NCBI GenBank assembly: GCA_014801535.1
Contig: JAAVEA010000020.1
Coordinates: 1-64,000, forward strand
Reading direction: 5' to 3'
From: Bacteroides sp.
GTDB taxonomy: Bacteria > Bacteroidota > Bacteroidia > Bacteroidales > Muribaculaceae
DNA: 64,000 nucleotides
Numbering within the stretch: position 1 is the stretch's first letter; every line of letters starts with the position of its first letter. Both the position numbers and the translations under genes were made by a program. The notes beneath the pieces were generated by a model. The model saw nothing but the letters and a program-made list of their open reading frames with translations, had not been told where the DNA came from and did no database searches. This document shows positions 25,522-34,029 of the stretch, one piece after another.

Positions 25522-26844
25522 TCAATCCAGGATCTCCGGTTCTTCAGGCAAATCTGCCGTGTTCTTGGGACGGGAAAGGAACAACGCATAGATGCAGATA
25601 TACGCTGCCAGACAGAAGGGTACCCAGAAACTTGCAACGATAGAATTTGCAGCTATCAATGACTGCAAGGCCGGGAACACACCTCCACCACATACCATCA
25701 CCATGAAGATTCCGGATGCAACCGCCGTATATTTTCCAAGTCCTGTCACAGAGAGGTTGAAGATTGCGCCCCACATAACTGACGCAAAGAAACCGCAGAG
25801 CACGAAGAAGACCGCATTCAAAGGAATTTTAACGACTCCGAATGAGAATTCCGATGAACTGAATCCGATGAAGTTTACTATTGTCTCGGATGTGAAAATA
25901 CCAACGGCAATAAGAGCCATCACACCAAGAGCGGCCACTGTGAGCATGGCACGTGAAGATATCTTGCCACCTATGATACCGCCCAGGAAGCGGCCTATAA
26001 GCATAAGAAGCCAGTATATCCCTACTACGGTGCCGGCGATCGCTGCCGACTCCATTACATTATTGGAGATGACATCGGGTGATTTCTCAAGATATTGAAG
26101 AGTCCAGTTTGCAATTCCCACTTCAAGACCCACATAGCAGAAGATAGCGAGCACTCCGAATGTGAAGTTTGTATATGCAAATGCACGCGAAACCTTGATT
26201 TTATCTTTTTTCTTACCCAGGTCGGGTGATTCGGGAAGCTTACTGAAATAAAGCACAACGAAAGCAACGGCAAAGATTGTCATCGCCAGATAGAACACCG
26301 GATTAGCTGAAGATATCGTGCTCGCAGCTCCTCCGAGGAGTCCACCGACAATAACAGGTGCGAGTGTGGCGCCAAGAGAGTTGAATGAGCCGCCGAACTG
26401 AACGAGCTGATTACCCTGCTTGGGAGTTGAGCCAAGAGAATTCAACAATGGATTGACCACTGAGTTCAAAAGACACATCGAGAAGCCTGCCACGAAAGCT
26501 CCGACAAGATAAATTGTAACCGCCGTAGCATCATCTGCTATAAATCCGGAGCAATACGTGATTGCCACACCAAGGAAGCCTATGGTAACAGCCCAGAGAG
26601 CTGTTACTCTGAACCCCTTGTTCTGAAGCAATATTCCTGCAGGATAGCCCATAAACGCATAGGCGATAAAATTGGCAAATGTGCCGAGCTGAGACATCAG
26701 TTTATTGCCGTTTGACATCTTTTCGATAACAGACCCGAGAGGATTCTGATAACCTGTCACAAACGCAATCATAAAGAAGAGTGCGAACATTATCGCAATA
26801 GGCAACGCAAAATTTCTCTTCTCCCTTTGAGATTTTTCCACCAT
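25522..26844 (-). CDS. MFS sugar transporter, FucP (fucose:H+ symporter) family
   Basis: A 440-residue inner-membrane protein with about 12 hydrophobic segments and a cytoplasmic central loop (SPDLGKKKDKIKVSRAF) between the two halves. The N-terminal FMIAFVTGYQNPLG and the loop motif NSVVNPLLNSLG are typical of the FHS family, which imports fucose, glucose, galactose or N-acetylhexosamines with protons. The exact sugar cannot be read here. It lies between tkt and the YggS gene on the same strand, which fits carbohydrate uptake. Confidence 0.88.
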   Translation of the reverse strand: MVEKSQREKRNFALPIAIMFALFFMIAFVTGYQNPLGSVIEKMSNGNKLMSQLGTFANFIAYAFMGYPAGILLQNKGFRVTALWAVTIGFLGVAITYCSGFIADDATAVTIYLVGAFVAGFSMCLLNSVVNPLLNSLGSTPKQGNQLVQFGGSFNSLGATLAPVIVGGLLGGAASTISSANPVFYLAMTIFAVAFVVLYFSKLPESPDLGKKKDKIKVSRAFAYTNFTFGVLAIFCYVGLEVGIANWTLQYLEKSPDVISNNVMESAAIAGTVVGIYWLLMLIGRFLGGIIGGKISSRAMLTVAALGVMALIAVGIFTSETIVNFIGFSSSEFSFGVVKIPLNAVFFVLCGFFASVMWGAIFNLSVTGLGKYTAVASGIFMVMVCGGGVFPALQSLIAANSIVASFWVPFCLAAYICIYALFLSRPKNTADLPEEPEILD

Positions 26845-26921
26845 AATCGTAGGTTTTAGTAGTTAATTATAAATATATTCGTACATTAGCAATGTCTTTT
26901 AAACACTTCCGCAGAAGCAAA

Positions 26922-27587
26922 TCACGACCTCTCGCCGAAAATCATGCTTCCGATTCTCACTATGGTCGCACCTTCCTCAACTGCAATAGGCCAATCATGA
27001 CTCATACCCATAGAGACCATATCAAATCCCCGCAGTCCAAGAGAACTGTCTTCTGAAATCGTGCGATATACCTTTGCTATCTCCGCGAAATCCGCCCTTA
27101 CTCTCGTCTCATCATCAGTATTGCTCGCCATCCCCATAACCCCGCATATGTGAGTATTTGTAAGAGATTCAAACTTTCTGTTTCTGAAGAAATCCAGGAG
27201 TTCCTCAGGGAGGAAACCGAATTTCGTTTCTTCACGCGCCACATGGAGCTGCATCAGAATCCTTGTGGTGACACCCGCTTTTCGGCTCTCGGAGTCAATG
27301 AGATTCAGAAGTTTCTCGGAATCGACACTCTCGATCAAGGTCGTTTTCCCGATTAATGGTCTCACCTTGTTTGTCTGAAGATGACCGATAAAATGCCACT
27401 CTATATCGGAAGGGAGTTGCGCAACCTTTTCCAGCAGTTCCTGCACACGGCTTTCTCCGAAGCAGCGCTGTCCGGCATCATAGGCCTCACGGATCGCCTC
27501 CACCGGATGAAATTTTGACACGGCACACAACTTCACTCCCGGAGGAAGAAGCTGACGCAATCTGATTATTTCTGAAGACACACTCAT
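26922..27587 (-). CDS. YggS/PLPBP-type pyridoxal phosphate homeostasis protein
   Basis: A 221-residue alanine-racemase-fold protein that binds PLP without known catalysis and buffers the cellular PLP pool. The PLP lysine is Lys25 in CAVSKFHP. Family motifs IEWHFIGHLQTNK, SVDS and LSMGMS-like MVSMGMSHDW are present, and the length is normal. The neighbours (transporter and DUF4494) give no further clue. Confidence 0.93.
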   Translation of the reverse strand: MSVSSEIIRLRQLLPPGVKLCAVSKFHPVEAIREAYDAGQRCFGESRVQELLEKVAQLPSDIEWHFIGHLQTNKVRPLIGKTTLIESVDSEKLLNLIDSESRKAGVTTRILMQLHVAREETKFGFLPEELLDFFRNRKFESLTNTHICGVMGMASNTDDETRVRADFAEIAKVYRTISEDSSLGLRGFDMVSMGMSHDWPIAVEEGATIVRIGSMIFGERS

Positions 27588-27626
27588 AATTTATGCCGAT
27601 CTTTATTTGGTCATGATCTTATAAGA

Positions 27627-28064
27627 CTATTTTCCCGAAAGGTCTGCCGGAAACACATCCATGAGCATTGTCTCTGTAATAGATGCAATCTCATAGTCAC
27701 CGAGTGTTCCAGCCATCCCCTCTTTAAAATTTTTCAGCGCATCATCAAAATCCGATGCCTGCACCAGAATCAAAGAGGCTGTCTTTTTTTCAGCACCGCT
27801 TTTCTCATCAAGAGTGATGAAATTTACTTTCACCTGATAATAACGGTCGCCTCCATCATTGAAGAAGATCTCCGAAATTTTAGTCTTCTTTTCCGATGAA
27901 ATGGAGTATTCGCCCGAAATGAACGGTTTCATTTCATCCATGATACGAGCCTCGGCCTCCGTGAAAGTAAGTGCATCCACAAGATAGGGCTCGTTTACTT
28001 TCTTTACAACACCGTTCTCCATCATTTTGTCATATCTGACCTTACATTCAAACCAAAGCGCCAT
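27627..28064 (-). CDS. DUF4494 family protein
   Basis: A 145-residue cytosolic protein of a family found mainly in Bacteroidota, function unknown. The start MALWFECKVRYDKMMENG and the LVDALTFTEAEARI segment are the usual family signatures. It has no signal peptide, membrane segment or catalytic motif that I can see. It has a separate promoter box at 28130-28137 and is 39 bp upstream of the YggS gene, so the two may be cotranscribed. Confidence 0.85.
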   Translation of the reverse strand: MALWFECKVRYDKMMENGVVKKVNEPYLVDALTFTEAEARIMDEMKPFISGEYSISSEKKTKISEIFFNDGGDRYYQVKVNFITLDEKSGAEKKTASLILVQASDFDDALKNFKEGMAGTLGDYEIASITETMLMDVFPADLSGK

Positions 28065-28129
28065 AGCTATATTTCTCTTCTTTTACTGTTTTTTATCGAA
28101 ATCACACCTTTTTTTCTGTGTGTTTAATG

Positions 28130-28137
28130 CAAAGTTA
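28130..28137 (-). promoter_or_regulatory. -7 promoter box of the DUF4494 gene
   Basis: The minus strand reads TAACTTTG, exactly TAnnTTTG, 66 bp upstream of the DUF4494 ATG. It faces the divergent cyd region. Confidence 0.55.
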
Positions 28138-28223
28138 ATCAAATTTTGCTTGATATTTTCGTTTGATTCTAATTTTTTGTTAATTTCGCTTATAAGTTGT
28201 TTAATTTGTGATGAGCCCACCTA

Positions 28224-28244
28224 TCATGGTTTGAACAACCATGA
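28224..28244. promoter_or_regulatory. 8-bp dyad in the leader of DUF4492-cydAB
   Basis: TCATGGTT and AACCATGA flank a 5-base centre (TGAAC), a perfect 8-bp inverted repeat, 26 bp before the DUF4492 start codon. It could be a regulator binding site or an mRNA hairpin. A weak -7-like TAATTTG lies just upstream (about 28202-28208). No T-run follows, so it is not a terminator. Confidence 0.4.
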
Positions 28245-28269
28245 AGAAGCCTGCTAAAATTTAAAAACA

Positions 28270-28476
28270 ATGAACACTCTAAAAAAAATATGGATTTTCT
28301 ATCGTGACGGCTTCAGGGAAATGACTGTCGGGAAAACACTGTGGATGATAATTCTGCTGAAACTCTTCATCTTCTTTGTTGTAATAAAGCTCCTGTTCTT
28401 TCCAAATCTTCTTTCGCGAGATTATGACACGGATTCCGCCCGCGCCGATCACGTGAGAAAGGAGCTTACAAAATGA
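28270..28476 (+). CDS. DUF4492 small membrane protein linked to cytochrome bd
   Basis: A 68-residue protein with one hydrophobic helix (about residues 23-44: LWMIILLKLFIFFVVIKLLFF) between a basic N-terminus and a short polar tail. DUF4492 proteins are commonly found just before cydA in Bacteroidota and may be an accessory subunit or assembly factor, by analogy with the small CydX/CydH-type subunits. That role is inference. It is 69 bp upstream of cydA. Confidence 0.85.
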   Translation: MNTLKKIWIFYRDGFREMTVGKTLWMIILLKLFIFFVVIKLLFFPNLLSRDYDTDSARADHVRKELTK

Positions 28477-28545
28477 CCTGCGACCCGAGCATGAAATCAT
28501 TTATATTGAAATTACAATTATTATCAACCCATAAAATTAAAATCT

Positions 28546-30108
28546 ATGAATGACTTAACCACCGTTGTAGATTGGTCGCGATGGCAATTCGCACTAACCG
28601 CAATCTACCATTGGCTTTTCGTTCCGCTCACACTCGGACTGTCCGTGCTTGTGGCTATAATGGAGAGTCTCTATCTGAAAACAAAGTCGGAGAAATGGCT
28701 GCTCGCCACAAAATTCTGGATGCGCCTTTTCGGTATTAACTTTGCCATAGGTGTCGCTACAGGTATCATCCTTGAGTTTGAGTTCGGCACCAACTGGAGC
28801 AACTATTCCTGGTTTGTAGGTGATATCTTCGGAGCTCCGCTTGCTATCGAAGGCATCCTTGCCTTCTTTATGGAATCCACCTTTGTTGCAGTTATGTTTT
28901 TCGGTTGGAACAAGGTATCACCCCGCTTCCATCTCGCTTCCACATGGCTGACGGCCATTGGAGCTTCGATTTCCGCATTGTGGATTCTTGTGGCAAATGC
29001 GTGGATGCAATATCCTGTAGGCATGGAGTTCGACCCGGCTCAGATGAGAAACGTAATGGATAATTTCTGGGATCTTTTCTCAGGCATCGCCGTCAACAAG
29101 TTCTTCCACGCCGTGTTCAGCGGATGGGCGCTTGCCGGTGTATTTGTCATCGGAGTCAGCTGCTGGTTCCTCTGGAAAAAAAGAAATCAGGAGTTTGCGC
29201 TTCTCTCAATCAAATCCGGTGCCTGGTTCGGATTGGCCGGTCTGTTGCTTACAATGTATACCGGCGACGGTTCGGCAGTAGAGGTTACCAAACATCAGCC
29301 TATGAAACTCGCCGCCATGGAGGGTCTATATCATGGCTCGGAGGGTCAGAGTTTCACTGCGTTCGCTATTCTTAATCCCGATAAAGATTGGGATAATGAC
29401 GAGGACGAATATATTTTTGAAATCGCCATTCCCAAAATGCTCTCCATCTTAGGACGTCATGATGTGAACGCTTTTATTCCCGGTGTGACCGATATAATCG
29501 AGGGGCGCGACATTATAAACGGCGACACTGTAAACACCGTTTCATATGCCGAGCGAATCGAGCGCGGAAAACTGGCTCAGGCCGCTCTACGTAATTATGA
29601 CATAGCTATGGAAAAGGGGGATTCCACGGCAATGAATATGGCCAAGGCAGATCTTCAGAAAAACTTCCAATATTTCGGATATGGTTATTTCGATGATGTA
29701 AAAGAGGCTATCCCTCCCATCGGAGTCACATTCTGGACATTCCGCATCATGTGTTTCCTCGGCGGATACTTCCTTCTTTTCTTCGTTGTGGTGCTTTTCC
29801 TTGTTTACCGCACCCGTTTGATGGAACGCTCCACATGGATCCAGTGGATCGCCATGGCATCCGTTCCCCTAATGTGGGTTTGCTCGGAAGCCGGCTGGGC
29901 AGTTGCTGAAGTGGGTCGTCAGCCATGGACCGTGCAAGATCTCTTGCCGACGAAAGCGGCCATCTCCGATATTCCCGCCTCTTCGGTAATTATCACTTTC
30001 TGGCTCTTCGCACTTGTCTTCACCGTATTGCTTGTGGCAGAAGTGAGCATCATGTGCCGCCAGATAAGCAAAGAATCAAAAAAGAATCTTACATCTAATA
30101 AAGCATAA
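28546..30108 (+). CDS. cydA: Cytochrome bd ubiquinol oxidase subunit I
   Basis: A 520-residue inner-membrane subunit that oxidises quinol and holds hemes b558, b595 and d, reducing oxygen to water. The axial histidine region AIYHWLFVPLTLG (His22) and the GRQPW motif (residues 457-461, part of GWAVAEVGRQPW) are intact, and about nine hydrophobic segments are visible. It is followed 4 bp later by cydB. In an anaerobe like this, it serves oxygen scavenging and nanaerobic respiration. Confidence 0.97.
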   Translation: MNDLTTVVDWSRWQFALTAIYHWLFVPLTLGLSVLVAIMESLYLKTKSEKWLLATKFWMRLFGINFAIGVATGIILEFEFGTNWSNYSWFVGDIFGAPLAIEGILAFFMESTFVAVMFFGWNKVSPRFHLASTWLTAIGASISALWILVANAWMQYPVGMEFDPAQMRNVMDNFWDLFSGIAVNKFFHAVFSGWALAGVFVIGVSCWFLWKKRNQEFALLSIKSGAWFGLAGLLLTMYTGDGSAVEVTKHQPMKLAAMEGLYHGSEGQSFTAFAILNPDKDWDNDEDEYIFEIAIPKMLSILGRHDVNAFIPGVTDIIEGRDIINGDTVNTVSYAERIERGKLAQAALRNYDIAMEKGDSTAMNMAKADLQKNFQYFGYGYFDDVKEAIPPIGVTFWTFRIMCFLGGYFLLFFVVVLFLVYRTRLMERSTWIQWIAMASVPLMWVCSEAGWAVAEVGRQPWTVQDLLPTKAAISDIPASSVIITFWLFALVFTVLLVAEVSIMCRQISKESKKNLTSNKA

Positions 30109-30112
30109 AGAT

Positions 30113-31267
30113 ATGACACTCGAATTTTTTCAAAACTATTGGTGGTTGATCGTTTCCATTCTGGGCGGCATCCTTGTTTTCCTTCTTTTTGTGCAGGGTG
30201 GTCAGTCAATGCTTCTCGACACACGCAACAAAACACAACGTGATCTGATCGTCAATTCCATGGGGTCTAAATGGGAGCTTACCTTCACTACTCTTGTAGT
30301 TTTCGGAGGCGCCATGTTCGCATCATTCCCCTTGTTCTATTCTACAAGTTTCGGTGGAGCCTACTGGCTTTGGATATGCATTCTTTTCAGCTTCATTGTG
30401 CAGGCTGTAAGCTATGAGTTCCGCCGCAAGAAAGGTAATATTTATGGCACAGCCACCTACGACACATTCCTTTTCATCAACGGCTGTGTAGGGTGTATCC
30501 TTCTCGGTGTGGCTGTCTCGATGTTCTTCTTCGGAGGTAGTTTCACAGTAAGCAGAGGTTCCTTGCTCGATGGAGCTGCTCCTGTTGTTTCACACTGGGA
30601 TAACCCGTCACATGGGCTTGAAGCTATCTTCAACTGGAGAAACCTTATTCTCGGCATCGCGGTTCTTTTCCTTGCAAGAATGCAGGCTTGCCTCTACATG
30701 ATGAATAATATTGTTGACGATCCCGATTTCTTTGTCCGACTTAAAGTGAAAGCTATGCTCAACGGCGGAATATTCGTGATTTTCTTTCTATGGTTCCTCG
30801 CAATGCTTCTTACGGCTAACGGTTATACTGTAATTTCCGATGGCTTCCGCACTGCAGAGGTTGAAATCACACCATATAAATATTTCCATAATTTCGTGGA
30901 TGTATGGCAAGCCGCGGTTATGCTTCTGCTCGGGGTTGTTCTCGTGCTTTACGGCTGGGGACGCTCTGTGTTTACTAAGAAATATACCGGTGGCATCTGG
31001 TATACCGGCATCGGCACATTCCTTGTTGTCGTTGCACTGTTCTGCGTGGCAGGTTTCAACGACACCCCCTTCTACCCATCTATCACGGATCCGGCCAGCT
31101 CCCTCACCATTAGAAACGCCTCCTCTTCCGAGTTCACACTCAGAACGATGAGTTACGTTTCAATCCTTGTTCCTTTCGTAGTAGCCTACATCGCCTACGT
31201 ATGGCATTCAATGGATAAGAAAAAACTTTCACCCGAGTCTCTTGAAAAGAGCGATCATAAGTATTAA
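30113..31267 (+). CDS. cydB: Cytochrome bd ubiquinol oxidase subunit II
   Basis: A 384-residue partner of CydA with about nine membrane segments. The N-terminus (FFQNYWWLIVSILGGILVFLLFVQGGQS) and the ALFCVAGFNDTPFYPS segment are family signatures. It begins 4 bp after cydA, so the two are translationally close. A strong 17-bp terminator hairpin closes the operon. Confidence 0.96.
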   Translation: MTLEFFQNYWWLIVSILGGILVFLLFVQGGQSMLLDTRNKTQRDLIVNSMGSKWELTFTTLVVFGGAMFASFPLFYSTSFGGAYWLWICILFSFIVQAVSYEFRRKKGNIYGTATYDTFLFINGCVGCILLGVAVSMFFFGGSFTVSRGSLLDGAAPVVSHWDNPSHGLEAIFNWRNLILGIAVLFLARMQACLYMMNNIVDDPDFFVRLKVKAMLNGGIFVIFFLWFLAMLLTANGYTVISDGFRTAEVEITPYKYFHNFVDVWQAAVMLLLGVVLVLYGWGRSVFTKKYTGGIWYTGIGTFLVVVALFCVAGFNDTPFYPSITDPASSLTIRNASSSEFTLRTMSYVSILVPFVVAYIAYVWHSMDKKKLSPESLEKSDHKY

Positions 31268-31295
31268 TGCACATTGTTCTTGTTAAAACTATTTT

Positions 31296-31338
31296 AAATT
31301 AAAGCGGTCGGGCAACTATTACCCGACCGCTTTAATTT
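31296..31338 (+). terminator. Terminator of the cyd operon
   Basis: A 17-bp perfect stem (31296-31312 with 31322-31338, core AAAGCGGTCGGG) with a 9-base loop and an AATTTTAT tail, 29 bp after the cydB stop codon. Confidence 0.85.
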
Positions 31339-31354
31339 TATCAGGCATTTTTAT

Positions 31355-31362
31355 TAACTTTG
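31355..31362 (+). promoter_or_regulatory. -7 promoter box of the chromate transporter-folC run
   Basis: TAACTTTG, an exact TAnnTTTG match, 26 bp before the first chromate transporter ATG and directly after the cyd terminator. Confidence 0.65.
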
Positions 31363-31388
31363 CAACGAGTTTTCTAAAAATTCAGACA

Positions 31389-31961
31389 ATGAACAATTCG
31401 ACTTACTGGCGGCTTTTCGCCACCTTCTTCAAAATCGGAGCTTTCACCTTCGGAGGAGGCTGGGCCATGATCTCAATCATAGAGCGAGAGATTGTAGATA
31501 AATATCACTGGATAGAAAGAGATGATTTTCTTGACCTATTGGCCATTGCCCAATCCATGCCCGGCATCCTGGCGGTCAATATAGCCACATCAGTAGGAGA
31601 CAAACTGCGTGGCGCAAAGGGGAGCATGGTGGCTGCGGCCGGAACAATCCTGCCTTCATTTCTGATTATCCTTGCGATAGCTATTTTCCTTACTCCTGAT
31701 ATCATAAAGAACAACCGCGTCATTTCCGCGATTTTCATGGGGATTCGTCCTGCTGTTGTGGCTCTTATAATCGCACCGGTCATCACCTCCGCAAAAGCGG
31801 CGAAACTCACATTGAAAACCATGTGGATCCCACTTGTTGTGGCTTTGATGATCTCTATCGACATGGGATTCATCTCAAACCCCATACTCTATATCGTGCT
31901 CGGTGGAGTCGGTGGATTCGCCGCATGGAAATGGTCGCAGAAAAATCTATCTTCCAAATAA
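31389..31961 (+). CDS. Chromate transporter, half-size (CHR family), first member
   Basis: A 190-residue membrane protein with one CHR domain. It starts with the family signature FFKIGAFTFGGGWAMI and has the MPGILAVNIAT segment, plus about five or six hydrophobic helices. Characterised CHR proteins export chromate; many bacteria carry them without chromate exposure, so the natural anion is uncertain. It forms a pair with the next gene, as is usual for half-size CHR proteins that act as heterodimers. Confidence 0.88.
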   Translation: MNNSTYWRLFATFFKIGAFTFGGGWAMISIIEREIVDKYHWIERDDFLDLLAIAQSMPGILAVNIATSVGDKLRGAKGSMVAAAGTILPSFLIILAIAIFLTPDIIKNNRVISAIFMGIRPAVVALIIAPVITSAKAAKLTLKTMWIPLVVALMISIDMGFISNPILYIVLGGVGGFAAWKWSQKNLSSK

Positions 31962-31985
31962 GAATCCAAATAAAATTATCGAATC

Positions 31986-32591
31986 ATGAGTTTCTATCTT
32001 AAACTGATATGGGCCTATCTGAAAATAGGGATCTTCGGATTCGGCGGAGGATATGCAATGCTTTCTCTTGTGGAAAAAGCTGTGGTGACTCCCGGTTGGA
32101 TAACCGAAACAATGTTTACCGATATTGTGGCGATCTCACAGATGACTCCCGGCCCGATAGGTATTAATTCGGCAACTTATATCGGGTATGCCGCCCCGCA
32201 GATTGCAGATCCCGCTCTTCAAGGATGGTGGTGGGGGATACTTGGATCCGTACTGGCCACATTGGCCGTAACCGTCCCCTCGTTCATACTGGTGCTTTAT
32301 GCGTCTCACTTTATACGCCGTCATCAGGAAAGTGGTGCTATCAAGGCGATCTTCGGAGGGTTGCGCCCGGTTGTGGTTGGTCTTATAGCTTCGGCTGCGA
32401 TTATGCTTATGAACTCGGCTAACTTCAATCCGCGTCATATCTCCTGGCAGTTATGGACCAATATCGCGATCTGCGCCATCTCTTTCTGTCTTGCTTATTT
32501 CCCCCTGCCAATTAGAAATAAGAAGATTAAGATTCATCCCATTCTTATTATAATCATGGCCGGCATAGCGGGCCTTGCAATCTACTATTGA
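31986..32591 (+). CDS. Chromate transporter, half-size (CHR family), second member
   Basis: A 201-residue homolog of the preceding gene, with the matching start LIWAYLKIGIFGFGGGYAMLSLVE and the QMTPGPIGINSATYIGY motif. About six hydrophobic segments. It lies 24 bp after the first half and ends 2 bp before the folC start, so all three genes are likely one transcript. The two halves are probably inserted in opposite membrane orientation, as known for short-chain CHR pairs. Confidence 0.88.
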   Translation: MSFYLKLIWAYLKIGIFGFGGGYAMLSLVEKAVVTPGWITETMFTDIVAISQMTPGPIGINSATYIGYAAPQIADPALQGWWWGILGSVLATLAVTVPSFILVLYASHFIRRHQESGAIKAIFGGLRPVVVGLIASAAIMLMNSANFNPRHISWQLWTNIAICAISFCLAYFPLPIRNKKIKIHPILIIIMAGIAGLAIYY

Positions 32592-32593
32592 AT

Positions 32594-33898
32594 ATGACTT
32601 ATCAGGAAGCACTCGATTATCTTTTTGCTCAACTTCCAATGTTCTCACGCATCGGAGCCGCAGCCTATAAACCCGGTCTCGACAGGGTTATCGAACTGAG
32701 CAACTTTTTCGGAAACCCTGAAAAGAGACTGAAAGCCATTCACATCGCTGGAACAAACGGGAAAGGCTCCACCTCCCATATGATAGCCTCCGCGCTCCAA
32801 GCCTGTGGATATAAAACCGCGCTATACACTTCCCCTCATCTCATCGACTTCCGTGAAAGAATCAAAATCGACGGGAAAATGATACCGGAAGAAAAGGTTG
32901 TTGAATTTGTCGAAAACTGGAAAAAATGCGAATATACCGGCGACCACCCATCTTTTTTTGAGCTTACAATGATGATGGCCTTTGACTGGTTCGCTTCGGA
33001 AAATGTAGACTATGCAGTAATCGAGACCGGCATGGGAGGACGTCTCGACTCCACGAATATTATCACTCCTTTGCTAAGCGTCATAACAAACATTTCTCCC
33101 GACCACACTCAGTTCTTAGGACATACCCTTTCACAGATAGCCGCTGAAAAGGCAGGCATCATTAAAAAAGGGATTCCTGTTGTTATAGGAGAAGCCGACG
33201 AAGAGGTTGAAGCCGTGTTCCATGCGAAGGCTATGGAGATGGCAGCCCCGATTGTGGATGTATATAATAATCCTCCTGCAAATGGTTTCATGCTCAAGGA
33301 GGATTATTCAGGCTGGACAGCCTGCTCTCCGCTCATAGGTGAGTTTGAGGTGGACCTTGCCGGTGACTATCAAGTAAAAAATATATCGACGGCACTTGCT
33401 GCTATTATTGAATTGCAGAAAAAAGGTGTCGGCATGCCAGTTGAAAAAATAAAGGAAGGGCTCGCTCATGCAGCAGAGTCAACAGGTTTGGCCGGACGCT
33501 GGACAATCATGTCAAAAGCTCCGCTGACCATTTGCGACACCGGCCATAATATCGCCGGCCTGTCGGTTAATCTCAAGCGGCTGAAGAAAATTGTTGAAGA
33601 AAAAGGAGAAGGAACGCGACTGAGAATCCTGATCGGATTCGTAGCTGACAAAGCCGTAGACGAGATTCTCGACTTGTTACCTAAGAACGCCGAATATTAT
33701 ATTACTAATGCTGATATTCCGCGCGCAATGCCCGCCGGGATATTGTTGGAAAAGTTCAATTCCCACGGCCTCTTCGGAAGAGCGTTTTCAAGCGTGAAGG
33801 AAGCATGGGATTCTTTATCTAAAGAGACCTCGGAACAAGATGTGATATACATAGGAGGGTCTACATTTATCGTAGCAGATTTTCTCAAGATCAACTGA
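32594..33898 (+). CDS. folC: Folylpolyglutamate synthase / dihydrofolate synthase
   Basis: A 434-residue Mur-ligase-fold enzyme that adds glutamate to folates (and to dihydropteroate if bifunctional) using ATP. The P-loop GTNGKGS is at residues 53-59, followed by SPHLIDFRERIKID, and the TGMGGRLDSTN and DHTQFLGHTL motifs. The open frame reaches a TTG at 32588 that overlaps the upstream stop codon, but the ATG at 32594 is the better start. Coupling to chromate transporters is likely a matter of gene order rather than function. Confidence 0.94.
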   Translation: MTYQEALDYLFAQLPMFSRIGAAAYKPGLDRVIELSNFFGNPEKRLKAIHIAGTNGKGSTSHMIASALQACGYKTALYTSPHLIDFRERIKIDGKMIPEEKVVEFVENWKKCEYTGDHPSFFELTMMMAFDWFASENVDYAVIETGMGGRLDSTNIITPLLSVITNISPDHTQFLGHTLSQIAAEKAGIIKKGIPVVIGEADEEVEAVFHAKAMEMAAPIVDVYNNPPANGFMLKEDYSGWTACSPLIGEFEVDLAGDYQVKNISTALAAIIELQKKGVGMPVEKIKEGLAHAAESTGLAGRWTIMSKAPLTICDTGHNIAGLSVNLKRLKKIVEEKGEGTRLRILIGFVADKAVDEILDLLPKNAEYYITNADIPRAMPAGILLEKFNSHGLFGRAFSSVKEAWDSLSKETSEQDVIYIGGSTFIVADFLKIN

Positions 33899-33973
33899 GC
33901 AGCAGTTTCAACTCCTGACCCTGCCGTAATCTCTGATGTAATGGAGAATTATGGGATCAACAGATGATATGAC

Positions 33974-34007
33974 AAACGGAGACATCACCATTATGACGTC
34001 TCCGTTT
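33974..34007. terminator. Terminator between convergent folC and rng
   Basis: A 10-bp stem (AAACGGAGAC / GTCTCCGTTT) with a 14-base loop, ending in TTTTTC on the plus strand. It lies 75 bp after folC and 23 bp after the rng stop, between convergent genes. Confidence 0.75.
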
Positions 34008-34029
34008 TTCAGTCTGTTGGATTCAAAGA

